DNA from: Rhodopirellula sp.
GTDB taxonomy: Bacteria > Planctomycetota > Planctomycetia > Pirellulales > Pirellulaceae
Direction of reading: 5' to 3'
DNA: 44,163 bases
Assembly (NCBI GenBank): GCA_002689655.1
Contig: NZHC01000057.1
Location: 1 to 44,163 of the forward strand
Position numbers and translations under genes: made by a program
Notes under the pieces: generated by a model
Databases searched by the model: none
What the model saw: the letters and a program-made list of their open reading frames with translations, nothing else
What the model was told of the DNA's origin: nothing
Shown: positions 37,019 through 44,163 of the stretch, piece after piece
Layout of the letters: the number at the start of each line of letters is the position of its first letter
Numbering within the stretch: position 1 is the stretch's first letter

Positions 37019-37968
37019 ATGCCTCTCTTTGGACTCGCCAACATCACACGGATGATTGTCGTTTTGGTTCATGCGGCAGTTCAAACGCCAGGTATAAGTC
37101 CGCGATCGAAAAAACCAACACACGTCAACGTTGCGGCTGTACAAATAACAGACGATGGCAAGTGAGACATGCCGCGTCCAAACTATCGACCTCCAGATTA
37201 AGTTGACGTGTATATCGACAAGGTAGCAATGGACAGTGCGGAACTCGTCGTCTTTCCCGAATATGTACTGGGCCACATTATCGTTCCTGGAGTCGAAAGG
37301 TGAGTCATCGCAGACAAGGCAAAGCGAACAACATTTAAGTCAGCATTGGATGCTGGGAGGTAGCTAAAGTCGGCACATATGCCAACACTGCGTTCATTTT
37401 CAATCGCCACGGCAGTGTTTTATGCAGGTACCACAGAACACACGCTGCTGTGGACACCTTCCAAGGCACACCAGCGTGCTCCAAACCCCCTGCGGAGAAA
37501 ACCCGGCATTGGTTTCTTGAGAATGATCCCGAACGAACGATGGAAACAAGAGAAAGTTCACCGGTGTTCGAGGTATATTTTGGCACGGTAGGAATCGTGA
37601 CGGGTTAGGACCGGTGGTGTTCAGAGCCCCCACGAATCCCTTCATTGAAGGGTGATCAAATGCTCATTTGGAACAATGGGCGACGCGAAGAAGTGCAAGA
37701 CTACATCCTCAATATTATATGTCAGAGGCATGTCTCCATGATCGTCACCGACCAAGCCTACGGAAGCGGAACCATGATCGCGGATGATAGCAACCAAATC
37801 ATTGCACCGACTGCACATCGCTCCGAGACATACCCCCAAGCCATCATCGATCTGCCTAAGCTGAGACAACAGCGGCAGAAGAGTTGGAATTTTCAACAAT
37901 ACAGACCTGATCTGCACCAGTTACTTCTCCGGCAAGTCCCGAAATCCAGTTCCACCTCCAACAGATGA
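37019..37968 (+). pseudogene. Nitrilase-superfamily carbon-nitrogen hydrolase, heavily decayed
   Basis: One continuous stretch reads as a nitrilase-family amidohydrolase in two frames. Frame one (from ATG 37019) gives VNVAAVQITDDGK, stop 37163, then DMPRPNYRPPD, stop 37199, then AELVVFPEYVLGHIIVPG, with the Glu of the Glu-Lys-Cys triad in FPEY; another stop lies at 37301. The phase then shifts near 37305-37350 and continues as GCWEVAKVGTYANTAFIFNR, SVLCRYHRTHAAVDTFQG, EVYFGTVGIVTG, stop 37606, then SLKGDQMLIWNNGRREEVQD and VTDQAYGSGTMIADD, to TGA 37966. The catalytic Lys region reads RYHRTH (K to R), and the Cys of the usual ICYD reads G-stop-D. Four stops plus a frameshift make it dead. The family call is firm because the order and spacing of motifs are preserved. 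Confidence 0.85.
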
Positions 37969-38295
37969 ACGGCAAAGCTACTTCCATTTGGGCCATGAAG
38001 CCAAACAAACACTTACCTATCGCTCCCGTCAGGAATCTAAGTACTTCGCTCGAGAAACAAAATGAAGGCCAGCCCAACATTCACAAGTCAAACCTCAAAC
38101 GTGCGTCTCCGTAGCTTCCTCCTTTGCCGTTGCCCTAATTAGGCGTCTTTCTTCTTACACATTGCAGCACCATGACAAATCTCAATTCGTTCGTATTGCA
38201 CCAGTTCGGTCGGCACTTCGAGTACTTGTGGGTTGGGTAACTCCTTGTTTTTGCAGCCAATCTTTTCCTATTGAACTCAAATCCTCAGTTGGCCA
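37969..38295. other. Spacer, nothing recognised
   Basis: About 330 bases between the nitrilase relic and the beta-helix gene. No gene or hairpin was found. It should contain the promoter of the beta-helix gene. Confidence 0.3.
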
Positions 38296-41178
38296 ATGAA
38301 CCATCGACTTTTGACTAGCTTGTTCGCGCTCAGCGTCTGCCTTTCCTGTTGTTCTGCCGCGGACTTTTACGTTTCCCCCAACGGGAGTGACGCAGGGCCC
38401 GGAACTATCGGGGAACCATTCCGAACCCTGTGGGGCGCACAAGCGAAAGTACGAGCAGCACCAGATCGCGGCCGCAAGGCAATCAGCGTACATTTGCGTG
38501 AAGGGACCTACTACTTACCCAAACCATTTCAGCTGGATGGAAGAGACTCGGGGACCGCTTCTGCACCGATTGTCTACACATCATATTCGGGAGAGAAAGT
38601 CGTTATCAGCGGAGGCATCCAGTTGACGCCAACTTGGGAACGCATTGACGGCGGCACCTACCAGACAGGCATTCAGCCTGAGCTGATATTTGACCAGTTG
38701 TTCATCAACGGCAAACGACAAATCCTCGCGCGTTTCCCAAACTACGATCCGAACTCAAGCCCCTACAACGGCGCATCAGCTGATGCATTTTCAAAAAAAC
38801 GCGCGGACACATGGGAGAATCCAGCGGGCGGATTCATTCACGCCATGCACCGTCACCACTGGGGTGGCTACCATTACCGAATTACGGGCAAAAATTCTGA
38901 CGGCGAGGTGGTGTATGAAGGAGGATGGCAAAATAATCGACAAATGGGCATGCACCCGAATCACCGGATGGTTGAAAATATAAGGGAAGAACTCGATTCA
39001 CCAGGTGAATGGTTTTTGGATTCTGGATCCGACCTTCTTCATTTCATGCCCGTCAACGCAAATACACTTCCGTCAGCCCTGGTTGAGGCGGCACGACTAA
39101 AGCACCTTGTCGAATTTAAAGGGCTGCCCGGTGAACCGGTTCAGCATGTGTCCCTGCATGGCTTGACTTTCCGCCACACTGCCCGCACGTTCATGGAAAC
39201 CCGCGAACCCCTATTGCGAAGTGATTGGACCATCTATCGCGGTGGTGCGATCGTTTTCCAAAATGCTGAAAATTGCGGACTACAGAATTGCGAATTTGAT
39301 CAACTCGGCGGGAACGGAATTTTCGTCAATAAGTACAACCGTCACATCAACATCTCTGGATGCCACCTTCATGATTGTGGCGCAAGTGGCATCTGCTTTG
39401 TGGGAGACCCAAGCAGTGTCCGAAGCCCGAAATTTGAATATCGTGAAACCAACGATTACAACCATATTGACACTCAGAAAGGCCCAGTCGGCAGGCAATT
39501 TCCGTCAGATTGCATCGTTGACGATTGCCTGATCCACAACATGAGCGTGGTCGAAAAGCAAGCCACTGGTGTACAAATCTCGATGTCCCGTCGAATCAAC
39601 CTCCGTCATTGCTCGATCTATGACATGGGGCGTGCTGGCATCAATATCAGCGAAGGCACGTTTGGTGGACATGTGATTGAACATTGCGACGTCTTCAATA
39701 CGGTCCGAGAAACAGGAGATCACGGTAGTTTCAACTCATGGGGAAGGGACCGTTTCTGGCATCTGAAGAACGCGCCTCCGGCAGAATTACCCTCCCTGTC
39801 AAAGTTGGATACGGATCCCACTATTATCCGAAACAGTCGTTGGCGGTGTGATCGAGGCTGGGACGTCGATTTGGACGACGGTTCATCACACTATGAGATC
39901 TACAACAATCTGTTCCTGCAGGGTGGACTTAAACTACGAGAGGGGTTTTACCGGAACGTTTACAACAACATCGCGATCAATAACACTTTGCATCCCCATG
40001 TCTGGTACGACAACAGCATGGATCGTATCGAACGCAATATCTGGATGGGAGCCTATCGTCCGGCGGGTGGGATGCCCAAAGGGAAATGGGGCGCGAAGGT
40101 CGATTACAATCTCTTTAGCAGTCTCACAGCAAAAGAGAAGTACAAAAAGCACGGATGTGATCAACACTCCGTTGTTGGTGACCCTCAGTTTCTTGACCCA
40201 GCCAACGGAGATTATCGGGTTTCCCCCGAATCAATGGCCCTGACAATTGGTTTTAAAAACTTTCCAATGGACCAATTTGGGGTGCGCAGTGAATCACTGA
40301 AGGCCATTGCAAAAAAACCTCAGTTCCCAGTGCCTTCTGACGAGTCCAAACGGTCAGTTTCACGACGCCCGAAGAACAACGCCGAAGTACTTTGGCTAGG
40401 AATGACACTTCGTCCACTCACAGGTGAACAGTTTTCAGCATTTGGCGTGAGTCGTGAGCAAGGTGGGCTAGCTATCACTCGCATGAATCCAAACATTCGG
40501 TCCCCATTTCAGGTCGATGATGTGATCCAAACCGTCAACCGGAAGGGGGTTCGCGATGTGGCGACTTTCCTCGAACAAGTCGAAACTTTGGACGGCAACG
40601 CTGCTCATGTAACGTTCGTTCGTGAGCAACGCGCGCAAACCGAAGTTGTCGCCGACTATCCAACCTTGATAGTCGACAGTGCCAACACCGCTGCACGCCT
40701 CAAACACCTTCCTGTTCCGAACCATCAGCACCCTGTCACATTCGCACACCCCGCCACTAACAACGAACCTTTGGCGGCTTTGTCTGACAAACAACTCGCG
40801 CCAAACTATGGTCCTGTATTCGCTAACGGCGTTCAGGATGGCTGTTACAAAACAGATTTGGGCAGTTTGACACCCATCGCACAACTGACCAGCTGGTCCT
40901 ATGGCATGAATGCAAGGGGAACGCAATCACTCATGCTTTACGGCAGCGCGGCAACAAAGGATCCTGGCTGGGATCCAGCAGACTTCCTTCCGATTGGCAG
41001 CATTTCGGCTATCGGCTCGCTGCACCAATTTACTGCAGCCGCACTGCGGGCAAGCGACCGAAAGTCGCTTGGTACCTACCGATGGATTCTATGGAGAACA
41101 CAACCAGTCACGGCCGTGTCCGGTGGGGAAAACACCGCATTTCAGGAGTTCGCAATTGAGGTGGCAAAGCCTCGCTAA
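38296..41178 (+). CDS. Secreted parallel beta-helix protein with PDZ and galactose-binding-like domains
   Basis: A 960-residue exported protein. After the signal peptide (cleavage near CSAA, residues 19-22), the sequence starts with DFYVSPNGSDAGPGTIGEPF, the usual opening of pectate-lyase-like right-handed beta-helix proteins (DUF1565/NosD-like). Helix turns run to about residue 650, with repeats such as CGLQNCEFDQLGGNGIFVNK, NISGCHLHDCGASGICF and NLRHCSIYDMGRAGINISEG. Residues about 697-790 form a PDZ-like domain (LWLGMTLRPLTGEQFSAFGV, then DDVIQTVNRKGVRDVATFLE). The last 130 residues (DGCYKTDLGSLTPIAQLTSW, then RGTQSLMLYGS and TAFQEFAIEV) resemble a discoidin/galactose-binding fold. The helix suggests polysaccharide lyase or epimerase activity, but no catalytic residues could be named. 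It ends five bases from the stop of the convergent DUF2891 gene. Confidence 0.85.
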   Translation: MNHRLLTSLFALSVCLSCCSAADFYVSPNGSDAGPGTIGEPFRTLWGAQAKVRAAPDRGRKAISVHLREGTYYLPKPFQLDGRDSGTASAPIVYTSYSGEKVVISGGIQLTPTWERIDGGTYQTGIQPELIFDQLFINGKRQILARFPNYDPNSSPYNGASADAFSKKRADTWENPAGGFIHAMHRHHWGGYHYRITGKNSDGEVVYEGGWQNNRQMGMHPNHRMVENIREELDSPGEWFLDSGSDLLHFMPVNANTLPSALVEAARLKHLVEFKGLPGEPVQHVSLHGLTFRHTARTFMETREPLLRSDWTIYRGGAIVFQNAENCGLQNCEFDQLGGNGIFVNKYNRHINISGCHLHDCGASGICFVGDPSSVRSPKFEYRETNDYNHIDTQKGPVGRQFPSDCIVDDCLIHNMSVVEKQATGVQISMSRRINLRHCSIYDMGRAGINISEGTFGGHVIEHCDVFNTVRETGDHGSFNSWGRDRFWHLKNAPPAELPSLSKLDTDPTIIRNSRWRCDRGWDVDLDDGSSHYEIYNNLFLQGGLKLREGFYRNVYNNIAINNTLHPHVWYDNSMDRIERNIWMGAYRPAGGMPKGKWGAKVDYNLFSSLTAKEKYKKHGCDQHSVVGDPQFLDPANGDYRVSPESMALTIGFKNFPMDQFGVRSESLKAIAKKPQFPVPSDESKRSVSRRPKNNAEVLWLGMTLRPLTGEQFSAFGVSREQGGLAITRMNPNIRSPFQVDDVIQTVNRKGVRDVATFLEQVETLDGNAAHVTFVREQRAQTEVVADYPTLIVDSANTAARLKHLPVPNHQHPVTFAHPATNNEPLAALSDKQLAPNYGPVFANGVQDGCYKTDLGSLTPIAQLTSWSYGMNARGTQSLMLYGSAATKDPGWDPADFLPIGSISAIGSLHQFTAAALRASDRKSLGTYRWILWRTQPVTAVSGGENTAFQEFAIEVAKPR

Positions 41179-41183
41179 ATGCC

Positions 41184-42299
41184 TCAGTTTTCAACCGCTA
41201 TCCTTTCCACCGCGTAAAGGCCAAACGTTGCCAACCAATGATCCCCTTCGTAATGCCCGCTGTTGATGTATTGCAATCCGGCGTCGAGATGTCTTTGGGC
41301 GCTCTGACTCAAGGCGTTTACAAGGGAATGTTTGCGAGGAAGGGCAGCTGCCACGGACTGTAGGCACCAAGCACGACTAAGATTGAGTCCAGCAAGATGA
41401 ACGATCTTTGGGTCTGTCACATCGCTGACCACAACAGGTGAAATGGTCCCATCCGTGAGCTGAGTTGCAAGTTGTGGTAGAAACTTTGAAAACCATGACT
41501 CGAACTCATCCTGAGGCAGAACCCTTCGCATTAAATCCGCTTCGTTCCAGCATGAAGAAAAGAAATCATGCCCTGACGGCTCATAATGGACAGGAAAGGC
41601 CAAATCATCGCCATAAAAATCTTTGGAACGCTCGTTGACCAAGCGTTCCAGTGGTTTCAGCTCCATCGCGACAGCGTAATCGTGAATTTGCCCCAACGCG
41701 AATGCCGTATCCGTATGCTGTCCGATCCGAATCGGATAGCTTAGCCTCGGCAAATAGTGCTCAATTCTCTGAACCAGTACCTGTTCCAACGGAGCGAGAT
41801 TCTGCCTCCAAAGCTTTGCATCGCTGTCTTCCCATGAATCAAGCTCCATGACTAAGCGAAGCAGCCAAGCCCATCCGTACATTCGTTCAAAAGTCTTTTG
41901 TTCATCACGTGCAAAAAACTCCGCCTCTTTAGCTAGCTTCTCAGCTGTTAAATGATTTTTGAGTGCTGCACGCAGACGGTCTGCGTTTTCAATCTTGGGG
42001 TATTTCCTCAGCAATCGCACCAGAACCCAATGCCCATGCACGCTGCTGTGCCAATCGAAACATCCAAAAAAGGCAGGAAAATGATTTCTGGGCCTGCGAA
42101 TCTGAGTTTCACTTGTGTACATCAACGAGAGCTTGGTCGGAAACTCGGTGTCGACTCCCTTTAAAACCAACTCACCCCATTGCTCAGCGGTTGAATCCTC
42201 CATGCCTTGTCTTTCACTTGATGCTTGTTGAGCCGAAGCGTTATTCATCACCAATCCTAGACACCCCATCACGCCAACTGCGAACCAGACTCTTAACAC
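41184..42299 (-). CDS. DUF2891 protein, exported
   Basis: A 371-residue protein with a signal peptide (MLRVWFAVGVMGCLGLVMNN, cleavage near ASA) and the DUF2891 signature FPAFFGCFDWHSSVHGHWVL at about 75-94. A later conserved region is YEPSGHDFFSSCWNEADLMR. The fold is expected to be an alpha/alpha toroid-like domain rich in helices, resembling some glycoside hydrolases, but no activity is established. The start is GTG at 42299, supported by GAGGAG five bases before it. Family firm, function unknown. It is tail-to-tail with the beta-helix gene, so the two are not co-transcribed. Confidence 0.9.
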   Translation of the reverse strand: MLRVWFAVGVMGCLGLVMNNASAQQASSERQGMEDSTAEQWGELVLKGVDTEFPTKLSLMYTSETQIRRPRNHFPAFFGCFDWHSSVHGHWVLVRLLRKYPKIENADRLRAALKNHLTAEKLAKEAEFFARDEQKTFERMYGWAWLLRLVMELDSWEDSDAKLWRQNLAPLEQVLVQRIEHYLPRLSYPIRIGQHTDTAFALGQIHDYAVAMELKPLERLVNERSKDFYGDDLAFPVHYEPSGHDFFSSCWNEADLMRRVLPQDEFESWFSKFLPQLATQLTDGTISPVVVSDVTDPKIVHLAGLNLSRAWCLQSVAAALPRKHSLVNALSQSAQRHLDAGLQYINSGHYEGDHWLATFGLYAVERIAVEN

Positions 42300-42304
42300 T
42301 GTTG

Positions 42305-42310
42305 CTCCTC
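42305..42310 (-). promoter_or_regulatory. Ribosome binding site for the GTG start of the DUF2891 gene
   Basis: GAGGAG on the minus strand, five bases before GTG 42299. It supports the non-ATG start. Confidence 0.65.
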
Positions 42311-42495
42311 TTCGGTGTGTATGATTTTTTTGTAAGAATATTCAACTAGCGCCGACCGGACTATGTCGCCGACCCTCCGACGAGTGGTCTTTCATCATTG
42401 CCAGGGCGTCCACGTTATGATGGCGGGCACCCCAACGAAACGCTACTGACGATCCCTCCCACTATCAACAGTCGGTCGATAACGGCCAGCAAACC

Positions 42496-43773
42496 TCACT
42501 CGATCGCCCACAACGCATCGAATGTGCGAATATAGATCACGCCATTCGAGATCACAGGCGACGCTGAGGTTGTTTCCTCCGTATCGTTTTGTGCAACGAT
42601 TTTGAACTCGCGACCTGTCTTCACCACAGTCACTTTGCCATCGCGAGCAGTCAAATAAATGTGCCCGTCGGCGAGCACAGGTGACGCTCGGTGTCGATGA
42701 CTGTGGGTTCGCTCCATGTAAACCTGTTCGCCAGTCTTCCGGTCCAATACCAAAAGCATTCCATTCTCTCGACACAAGTAGACGAGATCATCGTGGATGA
42801 TGGGCGAAGGAACATCGGGAGTGTTATCATCACGCACCCACAAGACGGCTTTGCTGTCCGTTAAATCTCCTGTTTTCGACGCGTCGATTGCAAACACAGG
42901 GCCATTCTTCGCAGTTGGGCAAACCACGATTCCGTCAGCTGCTGCAGGGGAGGATACAAAACGCAACGTTGGATGGTAACTCTTCCCCTGAGGATTCAGT
43001 CCACCCAACCGCCATTTTTCTTTCCCATCCTCGAGTGAATACGCAACTGTATAATCCGCGCCATGCGTAATCAGATACGACACTCCGCCGAAATCGTATA
43101 ACATTGGCGACGCGTATGAATGTTCGTTCTCGCGCGACGCGCCGGTGACCCTTTCAGTGGCCCACAAAGGCTGACCTGTGGATGCATCCACAGCAACGAC
43201 CATTGCTTCCTGGGTGTCAGGCTTTCCATCACCATGGATCAATTGCACAAACAGACGGCCCTGGTACAAAACAGGTGTTGCCGACATGCCAAACGCGATA
43301 TCGAATTTCCCATAGCGTTCTTGGAGATCCGCGTCCCATACCAACGAACCATCCACGGTGTAACAAACCAGTTTCCCAGTGCCAATGAAGGCCCATACGT
43401 GCACCCCATCAGTGATTGGCGATGGGCTTGCTGAGTTGCCCTCGTCACCGCGTGCAGCCTTGTTTCCTTGTCCAATCAAACGACTCCAGCGTTGCTTCCC
43501 GTCTGTACCAAAACAAAGCAGCACCAAATCGGTGCCTGAAGTGCTTGTCAGAAAGATCTTGTCATCCCAAACAACGGGGGTCGCCCCTGCGGGGCCGGGT
43601 AACTTTGAACGCCATTTCACATTCGATTCAGCGGACCAGGACTTCGGCAGATCAGTCTCGTTTGAAATCCCATTTTGCGTTGGGCCTCGCCATGAACCCC
43701 AGTTTTCTGCGGACAACGGCTGAACCACAAGCAGTCCAAACACAACGAAAGGAGTCAATTGAAATGGCTTCAT
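42496..43773 (-). CDS. Secreted PQQ-like beta-propeller protein
   Basis: A 425-residue exported protein. The signal peptide (MKPFQLTPFVVFGLLVVQPL, cleavage near LSA) is followed by WGSWRGPTQNGIS, the common first-blade opening of planctomycete PQQ-like propellers. Blade motifs include KQRWSRLI, GSLVWDADL, GQPLWATE, KEKWRLG and YIRTFDALWAIE. It resembles the propeller at 7413 but lacks the EF-hand insert. No quinoprotein catalytic residues are obvious, so binding or scaffolding is likelier than dehydrogenation. The frame is open to 43878, but that extension precedes the signal peptide and was rejected in favour of ATG 43773. It is not in an operon with DUF2891 (about 195 bases apart, no overlap). 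Family firm, function unknown. Confidence 0.87.
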   Translation of the reverse strand: MKPFQLTPFVVFGLLVVQPLSAENWGSWRGPTQNGISNETDLPKSWSAESNVKWRSKLPGPAGATPVVWDDKIFLTSTSGTDLVLLCFGTDGKQRWSRLIGQGNKAARGDEGNSASPSPITDGVHVWAFIGTGKLVCYTVDGSLVWDADLQERYGKFDIAFGMSATPVLYQGRLFVQLIHGDGKPDTQEAMVVAVDASTGQPLWATERVTGASRENEHSYASPMLYDFGGVSYLITHGADYTVAYSLEDGKEKWRLGGLNPQGKSYHPTLRFVSSPAAADGIVVCPTAKNGPVFAIDASKTGDLTDSKAVLWVRDDNTPDVPSPIIHDDLVYLCRENGMLLVLDRKTGEQVYMERTHSHRHRASPVLADGHIYLTARDGKVTVVKTGREFKIVAQNDTEETTSASPVISNGVIYIRTFDALWAIE

Positions 43774-43953
43774 GTCTGATCTTTGATCGGGGATACAGTA
43801 GAAAGTGCTGAACGTGAAAACGCAGTGACGAAACTGCCGCTCACTCACTTCCATCATACAGCATCTTGCAACGGGCAAGCGAACACGCGGTGCTAATTAA
43901 CGCCGACAAAACACGGACGAGAACTTATGTACGGATCCTGTCTATCACCATCT

Positions 43954-44163
43954 CTACTTGCTTACTGCCTTCCCCGAACGTTTCCACTGAACGAAACTAA
44001 CCAATCCGGCCATCGCGATCGCTCCCACCACCGAGCCGATAAAGACTCCACCAATAAAACCAAATGAGTCCCGAAAATCCATCTCTGGCAAGCCCGGATT
44101 GAAGGTAGCAATCATCCAGGTACCGAATCCGCTGGTCACACCCAGATATCCCCCCACCACAAC
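43954..44163 (-). CDS. Small membrane protein, 5' end cut by window edge
   Basis: The frame is open from the right edge to TAG at 43954. It encodes at least 69 residues with two hydrophobic segments rich in glycine (GGYLGVTSGFGTWMIATF and FGFIGGVFIGSVVGAIAMAG), followed by a basic tail (VQWKRSGKAVSK). A GTG at 44160 could be the start, but the frame continues past it, so the true start may lie outside the window. No family recognised. Confidence 0.55.
   Translation of the reverse strand, partial: VVVGGYLGVTSGFGTWMIATFNPGLPEMDFRDSFGFIGGVFIGSVVGAIAMAGLVSFVQWKRSGKAVSK

Noticed and set aside
1-44163. CRISPR array, rRNA, prophage or integron
   Set aside because: No regularly spaced direct repeats, rRNA-like sequence, phage structural genes or attC-like sites were seen on reading both strands.

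Overview
The window looks like a chromosomal segment of a marine planctomycete (Pirellulaceae-like). This is inferred from gene content: a formyltransferase/hydrolase complex subunit A of the tetrahydromethanopterin C1 pathway, a Tat-exported DUF1552 protein coupled to a DUF1592-type cytochrome c-like protein, PQQ-type beta-propellers, a parallel beta-helix surface protein with a PDZ domain, and long spacers between genes. Base composition is near 50% G+C by eye. No 16S rRNA or other taxonomic marker is present, so the assignment is not proven.

Layout. 1-4.4 kb (+): the 3' end of an unidentified gene, fhcA, and a secreted S46 dipeptidyl-peptidase. 4.9-6.8 kb: a truncated LpxL-like acyltransferase and a dead IS3-family element on the minus strand. 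7.4-9.9 kb: a secreted PQQ-propeller protein with an EF-hand pair (+), then two small envelope proteins (-). 10.8-18.3 kb (-): a polysaccharide/lipid export locus made of an ABC exporter, a GT39-like membrane glycosyltransferase, a GT2 glycosyltransferase and an FAD-dependent amine-oxidase/mutase-like protein, ending in an eroded polysaccharide pyruvyl transferase. 18.4-22.6 kb: a secreted fasciclin protein with a clear terminator (+), an ACS-type MFS transporter, a serine beta-lactamase-like hydrolase and a CoA-binding protein (all -). 23.4-29.8 kb (+): a YhaO/SbcD-like nuclease, a YhaN-like SMC-type ATPase, a 55-residue Lacal_2735-type protein and a membrane protein that looks like an M48 peptidase without its HExxH site. 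29.9-30.9 kb (-): a secreted esterase. 31.7-35.5 kb (+): the DUF1552/DUF1592 pair, translationally coupled. 35.9-38.0 kb (+): an orphan SenB-like (selenosugar synthase family) glycosyltransferase, then a nitrilase-family fossil. 38.3-44.2 kb: beta-helix/PDZ protein (+), DUF2891 protein (-), second PQQ-propeller (-), and a small membrane protein cut by the window edge (-).

The clearest theme is erosion next to working genes: the IS3 element, the pyruvyl transferase, the nitrilase and the acyltransferase fragment have all lost their reading frames or N-termini. The most interesting intact items are the orphan SenB homologue, the YhaO/YhaN block with its trailing small protein and degenerate M48-like membrane protein, and the beta-helix/PDZ/galactose-binding-like architecture. 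No CRISPR array, rRNA, tRNA or prophage was found by reading.
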